Source: Streptomyces sp. NRRL F-4489
GTDB taxonomy: Bacteria; Actinomycetota; Actinomycetes; Streptomycetales; Streptomycetaceae
Assembly (NCBI RefSeq): GCF_001509485.1
Contig: NZ_LLZI01000262.1
Coordinates: forward strand, 1 to 33,683
Length of the DNA stretch: 33,683 nt
Direction of reading: 5' to 3'
Made by a program: the position numbers and the translations under genes. The notes beneath the pieces were generated by a model. It was not told the DNA's origin. It saw nothing but the letters and a program-made list of their open reading frames with translations, and searched no databases. Of the stretch, positions 15,497-24,217 are shown piece after piece (the first letter of the stretch is position 1; the number at the start of each line of letters is the position of its first letter).

Positions 15497-17242
15497 ATGG
15501 GGATGCCGGGGATGACTGGGATGCCGGGGTTGTCGGGAGGCGACGGTCCGGGGTACGTGGGGCCGTATCGGACCGTTGGCGTGCTCGGGCAGGGCGGCAT
15601 GGGGCAGGTGCTGCTCGGGGTCGCGCCGGACGGGCGGCTGGTGGCCGTGAAGCGGGTGCACGCGGATCTGGCGGAGGACCCCGGGTTCCGTACGCGGTTC
15701 CGGCGGGAGGTGGACGCGTCGCGGCGGGTGTCCGGGGCGTATACGGCGCCGGTCATCGACGCCGCTCCGGACGCGCCGACGCCGTGGCTGGCCACGCTGT
15801 TCCTGGCCGGTCCTTCGCTGAGCGAGGCGCTGGAGGCGGGCGGGGCGCTGCCGGAGGCGGCCGTGCGGCTGCTCGCGGCCGGGCTCGCCCAGGCACTGGA
15901 GGACATCCACCGGGCGGGGCTGGTGCACCGGGACCTCAAGCCGTCCAACGTGCTGCTGATGGAGGACGGCGTGCGGGTCGTCGACTTCGGGATCGCCCGC
16001 GCCGCCGACCACGAGACGAAGCTGACCCGCACCGGCGCGCTGATCGGCTCGCCCGCGTTCATGTCGCCCGAGCAGGTGCGGGGCGAGGAGCCGGGGCCGG
16101 CGAGCGATGTGTTCTCGCTCGGGGTCACGCTCGTCACGGCCGGCACGGGCCGGTCGCCGTTCGCCGGGGACTCACCGCTCGGGGTGATGCACGCCGTCGC
16201 CCACGAGGCGCCCGACCTGGACGCCGTACCGGCGCCGTTGCGGCCGATCGTCGAGCCGTGCCTGGCCAAGGATCCGGCGGCGCGGCCCACGCCGGCCCGG
16301 TTGCTCGAACTGATCGGCCCGCTGGTCCCCGCGGCGCGGCCGTGGCCGGAGGCGGTGTACGGGCAGATCGCGGAGCGGCGGGCCCGGGCGGCGCGGCTGG
16401 CGGCGACGACGGGGGCGGCGTCCCTGCCTGGCCAGTCCGCGCCGGCGGTTCCGGATGGCGCCGGATCGCCGGTACCGATCGGGCCAGACATGGGGCCGAC
16501 GCGGCCGCACGTGTCAGCCCTGGGCCAAACGCCGCCGCCCGTAGCCGGCATGGGGCCGGATCGGCCGCCCGGGCCGGCCCCGGCGGCGGCGCGGGGGTCC
16601 GTGCTGCGCCGCCGGCCCGGGTGCCTGCTGGCCGCGGTCACGGCGGGGGTGGCGCTGGTGACCGCGGTGGTGACCGTCCTGGCGCTCGGGCCCAGTGACG
16701 TGTACCACTCGTTCTTTCCGGAGCCGGTGCCCACGCCGGGTTCGGTGCCGCTGGCGAAGGTGGCGGACAGGTACACCAAGACCGTTCCGACGTGCGCGCA
16801 GGCGGGCCGCGGTATCAAGGCACCGGCCGGTTTCGACAAGCCATGGGGCAACTCTCCGGGTATTTACCAGTTTCCGGACGGCGGGGGCCGTACGCACCCG
16901 CAGAACAGCTGTGTCTGGACCACCCGCTCCGGCGACCAGATCGACGTGATCTGGGATCTCTACCACTCCCGTACGGGCGGGCCCACCGGCGCCGAGCAGG
17001 CCAAACGGCATTACGAGGGGCTGTACTTGGGCAGTGGGACGCCGCGCGACCCCGGGCTCGGTTTCGCGGAAGAGGGCATGTGGCTGGCGGAGCCGACGGA
17101 GGGCGGCTGTGTGCTGTATGTGCGGGATGTCAATCTGTCGCTGTTCGTGGCGTTGAAGGGCGTCCACTATCCGAAGGGTGTCTGTGAGGGCGTCACCAAG
17201 GACCTGGCGCGGCAGAGTGTGGCGGCGGTGAAGGCGCTGTGA
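15497..17242 (+). CDS. Receptor-type Ser/Thr protein kinase, four-Cys outer domain (kinase 1)
   Basis: The product has 581 residues. The kinase domain (about 24-290) shows the glycine loop GQGGMGQV, catalytic lysine 52 in VAVKRV, HRDLKPSN, the DFGIAR metal site and the SPE motif (FMSPEQ), so it should be active. A Pro/Gly-rich juxtamembrane segment leads to a single membrane helix (about 375-398, GCLLAAVTAGVALVTAVVTV). The outer domain of about 180 residues has four cysteines (PTCAQAG, NSCVW, GGCVLYVRD, GVCEG). This layout fits PknB-type Hanks kinases that sense something outside the cell. GGGGGGAGGG lies 11 bases before the ATG; the ATG at 15503 is an alternative. Its stop codon overlaps the next kinase's start. 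Confidence 0.92.
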   Translation: MGMPGMTGMPGLSGGDGPGYVGPYRTVGVLGQGGMGQVLLGVAPDGRLVAVKRVHADLAEDPGFRTRFRREVDASRRVSGAYTAPVIDAAPDAPTPWLATLFLAGPSLSEALEAGGALPEAAVRLLAAGLAQALEDIHRAGLVHRDLKPSNVLLMEDGVRVVDFGIARAADHETKLTRTGALIGSPAFMSPEQVRGEEPGPASDVFSLGVTLVTAGTGRSPFAGDSPLGVMHAVAHEAPDLDAVPAPLRPIVEPCLAKDPAARPTPARLLELIGPLVPAARPWPEAVYGQIAERRARAARLAATTGAASLPGQSAPAVPDGAGSPVPIGPDMGPTRPHVSALGQTPPPVAGMGPDRPPGPAPAAARGSVLRRRPGCLLAAVTAGVALVTAVVTVLALGPSDVYHSFFPEPVPTPGSVPLAKVADRYTKTVPTCAQAGRGIKAPAGFDKPWGNSPGIYQFPDGGGRTHPQNSCVWTTRSGDQIDVIWDLYHSRTGGPTGAEQAKRHYEGLYLGSGTPRDPGLGFAEEGMWLAEPTEGGCVLYVRDVNLSLFVALKGVHYPKGVCEGVTKDLARQSVAAVKAL

Positions 17243-18852
17243 GCGGTACCGGGAACGGCCCTGGGGGCAGTTCTGGTAGCAGCACTGGGAGCGGTTCTGG
17301 GAGCGGTACGCAGCCGCTGCCGGCGCAGGCCGGGCCGTATCGGCTGCTCACCGAGTTGGGCCGGGGCGGGATGGGCCGCGTCCTGCTCGGGGTCGCACCG
17401 GACGGCCGGCCGGCGGCGGTGAAGCTGGTGCACGCCAGGCACGCGGCGGACGAGGGGTTCCGGTCCCGCTTCCGGCGGGAGGTGGCGGCGTCCCGGAAAG
17501 TGTCCGGCGCGTACACCGCGGCCGTGCTGGACGCCGACGCGGACGCCGAACTCCCTTGGCTGGCCTCGGTGTTCGTGGCCGGTCCGTCGCTGGGTGCGGC
17601 GGTGGAGCGGACGGGTGCGCTGCCGGAGGACGCCGTGCACCGCCTGGCGGTGGGACTGGCGACGGCGCTCGCCGAGATCCACCGGGCCGGTCTCGTCCAC
17701 CGCGACCTCAAACCGGAGAACGTCCTGCTGGCGGAGGACGGCGCGCGGGTCATCGACTTCGGCATCGCGCGGGCGGCGCGGGCCGGGGACGCCACCGAAC
17801 TCACCGGCACGGGCTGGGTCGTCGGCTCGCCGCCGTTCATGTCGCCCGAGCAGGCGGAGAGCCGGGAGCTGACCGGGGCGAGCGATGTGTTCTCGCTCGG
17901 TTCGGTGCTGGTGCTGGCGGCGACCGGGCGCAGTCCGTTCGCCGGGCCGTCCGCGCTCCAGACGCTCTACAACGTCGTGCACACCGAGCCGGACCTGAGC
18001 GGGGTACCCGGTTCGCTGTACGGGATCGTCGCCCGGTGCCTGGCCAAGCGGCCCGCCGACCGGCCCGCGCCGGCCGAACTCCTCGCCCTGCTGGGCCCGG
18101 TGGCCCCGGCGGACCGCCCCTGGCCGCCGGCCGTGCAGCGGATGGTCGACGCGCAGCGGGCCAGGGTCGAGGGGCTGCTCGACGGGGACCCGGAGCGCAC
18201 GGCGGTCCTGCGGGGCGCGCCCCCGGCCGCGCCGCGGACAGCGGTGCTCACCGCCTACGACGCCCCTCCCCCGCCGCGCCGCCGCCGTACCGTTGCCTGG
18301 GTGGCCGCGGGCGGGGTGCTCGCGGCGGGGATCGGGGTGGGCGCGTACCTGCTGGCGGCCAGTGGCGGCGGCCCGCCGGACAGGTATGTGACGATGCCGG
18401 TGTGCGCCGAGGCCGTGGGCAGGCTTCCGCTGCTCGGGGAGCGCAGGAAGGACAAGGACGTCTACGTCGAGCAGGACAGCGCGCGCACCCAGTGCTTCTG
18501 GTACGGCAGGGACGAGCCCCAGCCGGATGGTTGGAACTGGGCCGCCGACGCGAGCGTTTCCTGGGAACTGCGCCGCTCACGGCCCGAGGAGAACGCCACG
18601 GAGCGCCAGCGGCAGGAGTTCGCCGACGGCGCGAAGGGCGAACGGGCGGAGACCGGGCTCGGTTTCGGCGAGGAGGCGTACTGGACGGCCGCTGCCTCGG
18701 GGAGCGGCCCGAAGAGCTGCCAGCTCAACGTCCGGGACGGCAACCTCGCGGTCCATGTCTCCCTCGATGCCGCCAAGCACCCCGCCTGCGAGGCGAACGC
18801 CCGGGACATCGCCAGGGCCGCGTTGGCGGCGATGCCGCGGGGCGGGAGCTGA
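17239..18852 (+). CDS. Receptor-type Ser/Thr protein kinase, four-Cys outer domain (kinase 2)
   Basis: The product has 537 residues. Its GTG overlaps the TGA of kinase 1 (GTGA), so the two are translationally coupled. The kinase domain (about 32-300) has GRGGMGRV, lysine 62 in AAVKLV, HRDLKPEN, DFGIARA and FMSPEQ. A Gly/Ser-rich N-terminal run precedes it. A single membrane helix lies at about 351-376 (WVAAGGVLAAGIGVGAYLL). The outer domain repeats the signature of kinase 1: DRYxTxPxCAxA, a C-x-W or C-F-W pair, GLGFGEEAYW, SCQLNVRDGNL and a final HPACE. The two genes are clearly a tandem duplication that has diverged in the outer domain. Substrate and ligand are unknown. Confidence 0.92.
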   Translation: MSGTGNGPGGSSGSSTGSGSGSGTQPLPAQAGPYRLLTELGRGGMGRVLLGVAPDGRPAAVKLVHARHAADEGFRSRFRREVAASRKVSGAYTAAVLDADADAELPWLASVFVAGPSLGAAVERTGALPEDAVHRLAVGLATALAEIHRAGLVHRDLKPENVLLAEDGARVIDFGIARAARAGDATELTGTGWVVGSPPFMSPEQAESRELTGASDVFSLGSVLVLAATGRSPFAGPSALQTLYNVVHTEPDLSGVPGSLYGIVARCLAKRPADRPAPAELLALLGPVAPADRPWPPAVQRMVDAQRARVEGLLDGDPERTAVLRGAPPAAPRTAVLTAYDAPPPPRRRRTVAWVAAGGVLAAGIGVGAYLLAASGGGPPDRYVTMPVCAEAVGRLPLLGERRKDKDVYVEQDSARTQCFWYGRDEPQPDGWNWAADASVSWELRRSRPEENATERQRQEFADGAKGERAETGLGFGEEAYWTAAASGSGPKSCQLNVRDGNLAVHVSLDAAKHPACEANARDIARAALAAMPRGGS

Positions 18853-19122
18853 CTGGGGGGTGGGGCGAGGGCCGGGCACCGGTGGCTCAACGTGCCGAGC
18901 TCCGGGCTGAGTTGAGGGCCCTGAGATGCCGAGCCGTCGGGTGCCGCGCCGGACCACCGACCGCCGGCCAGGCACCCCGCGGCCCACTTGGCCTACCCCT
19001 GATCGTCCGCCTCACACCCGCCCGCCGCGGTGAGATCGCTCATGGGCACGGCGCGCCGGGCCCCGTACGATGGCGCGCCGCTGCGGACCGGGCAGCGTAT
19101 GGCTCTCACGGAACGGAACACC

Positions 19123-20259
19123 ATGGCAGTACGGGTAACAGGCAGGCCGGCGGTGTGGGGAACGGCGGGCGCACTGGCCGCCGCGGTCCTGGCGGGCGGT
19201 GTGCTGTGGCCGGGCGGCGGCAAGGCCGAGGCCGCCGGTCCGCCGCCGCGGGCCGCGGCCGCCGCGGCGGCGGAGCTGAAGCACTGGCCCGAGCCCGTGG
19301 CCGCGAAGCTCGGCAAGGTCCTCGTGGAGCACGACCACAAGGGCGCGTACGCGGTCTTCGACGCCGACAACACCACGTACCGCAACGACTTGGAGGAGGC
19401 CCTCCTCCCCTTCCTGGAGAACAAGGGCGTCCTGACCCGCCGGACCATGGACCCGTCCCTGAAGGTCATCCCCTTCAAGGACACCCCCGGCCACCAGGAG
19501 AGCCTGTACAGCTACTACAACCGCCTGTGCGAGGTGGACGACCAGGTCTGCTACCCCTGGGCCGCGCAGATCTTCTCGGGCTTCACCCTCAAGCAGCTCA
19601 AGGGCTATGTCGACGAGCTGATGGCGTACCGCGAGCCGATCCCCGCCGAGTCCTACGAGAACGGGAAGCTGACCAGGACCGAGGTCCAGGCACCGCGTCC
19701 GTACCGCGGCATGCAGGAGCTGTACCACGCGCTGCGCCGGCACGGCATCGAGGTGTACGTGGTGAGCGCGGCCTCCGAGGACCTGGTGCGCATGGTGCTC
19801 AGCGATCCGAAGTACGGGTACGACGTCAAGCCGGAGAACGTCATCGGCGTCGCCATGCTGCTCAAGGACCGCGGCACGGGCGAGGTCACCAGCGCCCGCA
19901 AGGAGATCGCGGCCGGGCGCTTCGATCCGGCCAAGCTCGCCGACCGCGAGCTGACCCCGACCCTGTGGGCGCCGCTGACCTGGTACGAGGGCAAGCCGGC
20001 GGCGATCCGCACGTATATCGACCAGTGGCGCAAGCCCGTGCTGGCGGCGGGCGACACCCCCAAGAGCGACGGGCCGATGCTCTTCCACTCCACCGACGTG
20101 CGCAACGGCGGCGTGCGGGTCTGGGTGAACCGCAAGGACAGCGCCATGAAGGAGCTCGACGCGATGAAGCGTTCCAACGCCCGGCGCCAGAAGGAACTGG
20201 GGCAGCGGGTCACGGCCGACAAGCGGTGGCTGACGGTGACGCCTGATCAGATCGGGTGA
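19123..20259 (+). CDS. Secreted HAD-family phosphatase, phosphorylcholine-phosphatase-like
   Basis: The product has 378 residues. The N-terminal MAVRVTGRPAVWGTAGALAA and following Ala/Gly-rich run form a Sec-type signal peptide, likely cleaved near AEAA at about residue 38. HAD motif I is FDADNTTYRNDLEEALLPFL (near residue 79), motif II is VYVVSAASEDLVR, and PENVIGVAMLLKDRG precedes the motif III/IV region with MLFHSTDVRNGGV. The insertion between motifs I and II, with ESLYSYYNRLCEVDDQVCYP, resembles secreted phosphorylcholine phosphatases. It should act outside the cell on small phosphoesters. The ATG at 19123 is chosen for the signal peptide; the ribosome binding site is weak, and starts at 19030 or 19099 are possible. 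It lies between kinase genes on the same strand, 270 bases after kinase 2. Confidence 0.82.
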   Translation: MAVRVTGRPAVWGTAGALAAAVLAGGVLWPGGGKAEAAGPPPRAAAAAAAELKHWPEPVAAKLGKVLVEHDHKGAYAVFDADNTTYRNDLEEALLPFLENKGVLTRRTMDPSLKVIPFKDTPGHQESLYSYYNRLCEVDDQVCYPWAAQIFSGFTLKQLKGYVDELMAYREPIPAESYENGKLTRTEVQAPRPYRGMQELYHALRRHGIEVYVVSAASEDLVRMVLSDPKYGYDVKPENVIGVAMLLKDRGTGEVTSARKEIAAGRFDPAKLADRELTPTLWAPLTWYEGKPAAIRTYIDQWRKPVLAAGDTPKSDGPMLFHSTDVRNGGVRVWVNRKDSAMKELDAMKRSNARRQKELGQRVTADKRWLTVTPDQIG

Positions 20260-20300
20260 GCCGGGGCTGGCTGAGGACAGGCACCTCGGGGCCCGGGAGC

Positions 20301-20320
20301 CGGGCGCGTTCGGGCGCGTT
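20301..20320. repeat. CGGGCGCGTT tandem duplication
   Basis: Two exact head-to-tail copies of a 10-mer lie in the intergenic region between the HAD phosphatase and kinase 3. Confidence 0.9.
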
Positions 20321-20485
20321 CCGGCCTCGGGTTTGCGGGCTTGTCGGCAATCAACCGCTTTGTAAATGACGGTGCGTCAGCCGCGCGGTGGGTCGTCGAG
20401 GGCGGCCCCGGCGGCGCGCCGGCCGCCCCCTATGCTGGAGGCCGCCCGGCCGGAACCGGCCGGGCCGACGACGCGGGAGGGGTTT

Positions 20486-22381
20486 GTGGCAGCGCTGGAT
20501 CCGGACGACCCGCGTTCCATCGGCGCGTACCAGCTGCTGGGGCGGCTGGGCGCCGGCGGGATGGGGCGGGTCTTCCTCGGGCGCTCGCCGGGCGGCCGGC
20601 AGGTCGCGGTCAAGGTGGTGCACGCCGCGCTGGTGGACCAGCCCGGCTTCCGGGACCGGTTCCGCCGGGAGGTGCGGGCCGCCCGCGCGGTCAGCGGGGC
20701 GTTCACCGCGCCGGTGATCGACGCCGACCCGGACGCCGACGAACCCTGGCTGGTCACCAGCTACATCGCCGGCCCGTCCCTGGAGAAGGCCGTCGCCGAA
20801 CGGGGGCCGATGCCCCCGGCGCAGGTGTTCTCGCTGGCCGCCGGGCTCGCCGAGGCGCTGATCTCGATCCACGGCGCCCATCTCGTCCACCGCGACCTCA
20901 AACCGTCCAATGTGCTGCTCGCCGCGGACGGCCCGCGGGTGATCGATTTCGGTATCGCCCGGCTCACCGAGGGCACCTCGTTCACCGCGACCGGCTACGC
21001 GCTCGGATCGCCCGGTTTCATGTCGCCGGAGCAGGTGAACGGTGAGAAGATCGGGCCGGCCAGCGATGTCTTCTCCCTGGGGACGGTCCTGGCGTACGCG
21101 GCGATCGGCGGCCACCCGTTCGGCAACGGCCATGTGGCGTCGCTCCTGTACCGCGTCGTGCACGACTCCCCGGATCTCGACGCGATCGCCGACCCGGCAC
21201 TGCGCGCGCTGATCGCGGACTGCCTGGCCAAGGATCCGGCCCGGCGCCCCACTCCGCGCGAGCTGCTGGCCCGGTGCGGCGGCGCGGCCGCCGGTACCGC
21301 CGTGCGGACCACGGCCGATGCACCAGTCATGGCCGACGCCCCGTCCCTGGCCGCCTCTCACGGCGCGGGGGCGCCCCACGCCTTCGCGCCGCCGCCCGCG
21401 CCACCCGCACCCGGCAGTCCGGCGCCGGCCGCCCTCCGCATCCCGGCGGCGACCGGCCCCGGTGCGGGCCCGACACCCGTCGCCCATCCCCACACGTCCG
21501 CCACTCCCCCACCGGGCGCGTCAACGCCAGGCACGCCGGCGCCGGGCACGCCAGCACCAGGCATGTCGGCGCCGGGCATACCGGCGCCAGGCATGTCGAC
21601 GCCGGTCCCGCAGCCGACCGGCCCGGTGGTCCGGCGCCGCCCCGCCCGCCGTACGTTCCTGATCTCCGCCGCCACGACGGCGGCCGTCGTCGCGGTGGGC
21701 GTCCCCGTCGCCCTCGCCTTCACCGACGACACCGCACAGGGATCGGCACCGCCGCCCACGGCCAAGGGTCCAACTCCCGTAGCGTCCTGGCCACTTGACG
21801 AACGTTCAGGCACCCTTGCGCGGGATTCGGCCGGCAGCCACGACGGCGCCGCGTCCGATATCCGCTGGGGCACGGGGTCCGACGGCGGCGCCCTCTTCAA
21901 CGGTCTCAGCAGCCAGATCAGCACCCGCGACCCGGTGCTGGACACCGCCCCGGGACACAGCTTCACGGTCTCCGCCTGGGTGTTCCTCACCAGCGCCAAC
22001 GGCTTCGCCACCGCCGTCAGCCAAGGGACGTCCGGCGGCAGCGCCTTCTACCTCCAGTACGCGGGTGCGGACCGCCGGTGGGCGTTCTCCCGGCCGGGCG
22101 TCCGCGCCCTGGCGACCCAGCCGCCCGCCCTCAACACCTGGACGCACCTGGTGGGTGTCTGCGACGCGGCCAGCGGCCGGCTCCTCCTCTACGTCAACGG
22201 CACCCAGCAGGCCACCGCCACCGACACCCGCCCCACGACCCCGCCCGGCCCCCTCCTCATCGGCCGCGCCACGCTCGACAGCCGTCCCGTCGACTACTTC
22301 ACGGGCCGTATCAAGAACGTCCAGGTCTACGACCGCGCCCTGAACGCGGAACAGATCGCGGCGCTCAACCGGGCCGGGTAG
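20486..22381 (+). CDS. Ser/Thr protein kinase with extracellular LamG domain (kinase 3)
   Basis: The product has 631 residues. The kinase domain (about 12-275) has GAGGMGRV, lysine 43 in VAVKVV, HRDLKPSN, DFGIARL and FMSPEQ. A linker of about 110 residues is rich in Pro and Ala and includes six GxxxP pentapeptides (bases 21515-21604). One membrane helix follows (about 390-412, FLISAATTAAVVAVGVPVAL). The rest, from PVASWPLDERSG to VQVYDRALNAEQIAALN, is a LamG/concanavalin A-like lectin domain, so the outside part probably binds a glycan or protein. The GTG at 20486 is chosen because GGGAGGGG ends 3 bases before it; an upstream ATG at 20366 adds an unlike Pro/Arg-rich stretch. A strong hairpin lies at its stop codon. 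Confidence 0.92.
   Translation: MAALDPDDPRSIGAYQLLGRLGAGGMGRVFLGRSPGGRQVAVKVVHAALVDQPGFRDRFRREVRAARAVSGAFTAPVIDADPDADEPWLVTSYIAGPSLEKAVAERGPMPPAQVFSLAAGLAEALISIHGAHLVHRDLKPSNVLLAADGPRVIDFGIARLTEGTSFTATGYALGSPGFMSPEQVNGEKIGPASDVFSLGTVLAYAAIGGHPFGNGHVASLLYRVVHDSPDLDAIADPALRALIADCLAKDPARRPTPRELLARCGGAAAGTAVRTTADAPVMADAPSLAASHGAGAPHAFAPPPAPPAPGSPAPAALRIPAATGPGAGPTPVAHPHTSATPPPGASTPGTPAPGTPAPGMSAPGIPAPGMSTPVPQPTGPVVRRRPARRTFLISAATTAAVVAVGVPVALAFTDDTAQGSAPPPTAKGPTPVASWPLDERSGTLARDSAGSHDGAASDIRWGTGSDGGALFNGLSSQISTRDPVLDTAPGHSFTVSAWVFLTSANGFATAVSQGTSGGSAFYLQYAGADRRWAFSRPGVRALATQPPALNTWTHLVGVCDAASGRLLLYVNGTQQATATDTRPTTPPGPLLIGRATLDSRPVDYFTGRIKNVQVYDRALNAEQIAALNRAG
21515..21604 (+). repeat. 15-bp minisatellite coding GxxxP pentapeptides in kinase 3
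   Basis: Six consecutive 15-base units encode GASTP, GTPAP, GTPAP, GMSAP, GIPAP and GMSTP in the juxtamembrane linker. Copy-number change would keep the frame and only change linker length. Confidence 0.85.
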
Positions 22382-22402
22382 GCCCCGAAGACCGGGGCCT
22401 AC
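22378..22402. terminator. Hairpin terminator shared by kinase 3 and the esterase-like gene
   Basis: GTAGGCCCCG (22378-22387) and CGGGGCCTAC (22393-22402) form a perfect 10-base stem with a 5-base loop, spanning the TAG stop of kinase 3 and ending 37 bases before the end of the convergent gene. It probably stops transcription in both directions. Confidence 0.82.
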
Positions 22403-22439
22403 CCCTTCCCCCACCCGCCCCGGTCAGCGGGCTTATCCG

Positions 22440-23975
22440 CTACCGAACGAGGTCGGCGCTGACGGAGGTGTCCGGGACGCAGATCACTCCGTCGAACGCC
22501 TCCAGCGCGGGGACCTCGATGAACGCGGTGTCCAGGCGAGTGCGGGCCGGCTCCGGCAACCCGTGCCGGCGCGCGTACGCGCGCAGCGCCCGCGCGTCCA
22601 CCAGGGCCGGCTCCTCCGGCACGCCCGCGAACAGCGCCTCGACGCTGTCCGGCGCGGCTTCCGGGGTGGCGGCACGGCCCCAGCGCATCCCGAGCGGGTG
22701 GTGCGGGTCCGGCACGTTCTCCACCGTCTCCCCGCCGTTGCCGGTGAGAGCGATGGGCACGTAGTCCGGGCCCAGGGAACGGGAGAGCAGGTTGCCCATG
22801 GTCGTCAGCGCCAGGGGGCCGTCTGCCTGGTTGGCCGAGCGCTGGATGTGCGCGTTGTGGCCGACCAGGACGATGCGGGTGCCTGGTTCGGACCGCCGCA
22901 GGCAGTCCAGCAAGGTGTCGGCCAGATAGCGTTCCCGGGCGGCGAAATTCAGGCCGTCGGGCGCGCCCGCGAGCGCCTCGGCCATCGCACGCTGGGCATG
23001 GTCGGTGGCGACGGCCGCGCGGACGTCCGACAGCGCGGTCTCGTACGCCGCCTGCCCACCGCGTTCGGTGTAGACCTCGCGCAGGTCCGTGACACGGCCC
23101 AGCAGCCGGGCGAGCGCGGTGGTGAGACGGTCCTGCACGGCCGGTTCCAGGCCGAGCCTGGCGTAGGCGGGCACCATGACCGTGCCGCCGGAGATCGGCT
23201 CGGCGACCTCCCGGGCGGCGTCCACGAACCGCAGCGCCGCCGGGTCCACGGTGGCCAGGTAGGCGGCGACCGGTTCCAGTACGGGCGCCAGCGAGCCGCC
23301 CGCCAGGGGAATGTCGCAGCCCACGAACCGCACCGGCCGCGCCGCACCGGCATTGCGGCGGCGCAGCCAGCGCAGCGTGTCCCGGCACTCAACGGGCTGG
23401 CCCAGGCGTCCGTTCCTCCCGCACCCGCTCGTCCTTGTGCTCGTATCGCTGTTCGCGCCGGTGGCACCGGCGTCCCGGGGCTCGCCGTCCCGTGGGGCGA
23501 GCAGGTCGTCGATGTCGCCGGGGCCGCCCTGGACCCAGGCATCCACCGCGCGGCCTTCGGCGGCCCCGAACTCCATCGCGTAGACGGTGAATCCCAGCTC
23601 CTGGACGAGGAAGCGCAGGATGCGATCGCGCAGCAGCCCGAACTCGCGGATCTGGTGGGAGTTTTCGCCGAGGGCGACGACGCGGGCGTCGCCGACGAGG
23701 TCCCGCAGCGGCTCCAGATCGGTGAGCGGGGCGTCCAGGTCCGCACCGGTACGGGGGTCGGCCAGCCGGGCGGCGTGGCGGGTGACCCATCGTGTGAGTT
23801 CGGCGGGGGCGGCCGCCAGCGTCGGTTCGGCCTGGGGCAGCAGCTCGCGCAGGTCGCGCAGCTGCTGCTCCGCGCCCGGCTCACCAGGGGTGTTGTCGTC
23901 GTTCCGACCGTGATTCCGATCGTTACCCAGATCGTGATTCAGACCGTGATTCCGGTCGTGATTCCGGTTGTTCAT
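22440..23975 (-). CDS. Erythromycin-esterase-like family protein
   Basis: The product has 511 residues. ARVVALGENSHQIREFGLLR, the following FTVYAMEFG, later VGCDIPLAGG, and VLVGHNAHIQR carry the conserved Glu and His residues of the erythromycin esterase (EreA/EreB-like) superfamily, which uses a Glu/His centre for hydrolysis. Many actinobacterial members do not act on macrolides, so resistance is not implied. A low-complexity insert (about 170-190) interrupts the domain. The first 28 residues are an odd Asn/His/Asp/Arg run (MNNRNHDRNHGLNHDLGNDR...) encoded by short DNA repeats, which may be an expansion or a mis-set start. The ATG at 23975 has CGGAG 10 bases upstream. It is convergent with kinase 3. 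Confidence 0.87.
   Translation of the reverse strand: MNNRNHDRNHGLNHDLGNDRNHGRNDDNTPGEPGAEQQLRDLRELLPQAEPTLAAAPAELTRWVTRHAARLADPRTGADLDAPLTDLEPLRDLVGDARVVALGENSHQIREFGLLRDRILRFLVQELGFTVYAMEFGAAEGRAVDAWVQGGPGDIDDLLAPRDGEPRDAGATGANSDTSTRTSGCGRNGRLGQPVECRDTLRWLRRRNAGAARPVRFVGCDIPLAGGSLAPVLEPVAAYLATVDPAALRFVDAAREVAEPISGGTVMVPAYARLGLEPAVQDRLTTALARLLGRVTDLREVYTERGGQAAYETALSDVRAAVATDHAQRAMAEALAGAPDGLNFAARERYLADTLLDCLRRSEPGTRIVLVGHNAHIQRSANQADGPLALTTMGNLLSRSLGPDYVPIALTGNGGETVENVPDPHHPLGMRWGRAATPEAAPDSVEALFAGVPEEPALVDARALRAYARRHGLPEPARTRLDTAFIEVPALEAFDGVICVPDTSVSADLVR
23909..23964. repeat. Short CGTGATTC repeats encoding the NH-rich N-terminus
   Basis: CGTGATTC occurs four times in 56 bases (23909, 23933, 23945 and 23957). 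Read leftward it encodes the recurring Asn-His pairs at the start of the esterase-like protein. Confidence 0.85.
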
Positions 23976-24088
23976 GAAAGTGCTCCGAGGTGTGCGTCAT
24001 CAATCGTCGGAGCCGGGCAGCATGAAACACCGCACGGGCGGATACCGGAGTGCGGCGAAGCTGTGGGAATGCCGATCGCAGCTCGCCG

Positions 24089-24199
24089 CTAGGCGGCGCT
24101 GCGGGGCTTGATGAACCAACCCTGGCCAGTGCAGAAGAACATGTCCGCGACCTTAGCGAGGACAGCCGCAGGGCGCATCCCCATTTCTTCGGCGAACAT
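24089..24199 (-). CDS. Possible 36-residue peptide gene at the end of the ABC operon
   Basis: A short open frame reads MFAEEMGMRPAAVLAKVADM and ends FFCTGQGWFIKPRSAA before TAG at 24091-24089. It begins 18 bases after the stop of the upstream permease gene on the same strand. GGAG lies 6 bases before its ATG and third-position GC is high (29 of 36 codons). The peptide has an acidic, helical first half, one cysteine and an aromatic-basic end. It could be a small exported or modified peptide handled by the neighbouring ABC transporter, or a regulatory peptide. No modification enzyme is adjacent, and I recognise no family. It could also be a chance frame. Confidence 0.45.
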   Translation of the reverse strand: MFAEEMGMRPAAVLAKVADMFFCTGQGWFIKPRSAA

Positions 24200-24217
24200 T
24201 CCCTGCTCCGCGATGAG

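Noticed and set aside
14335..16698. A 787-codon open frame on the plus strand
   Set aside because: It is the antisense of the flavin oxidoreductase joined to an out-of-frame shadow of kinase 1; both real genes have clear domains.
17556..20246. An 896-codon open frame on the plus strand
   Set aside because: It is a frame shadow of kinase 2 and the HAD phosphatase, with Arg/Gly/Ala-rich text and no domain.
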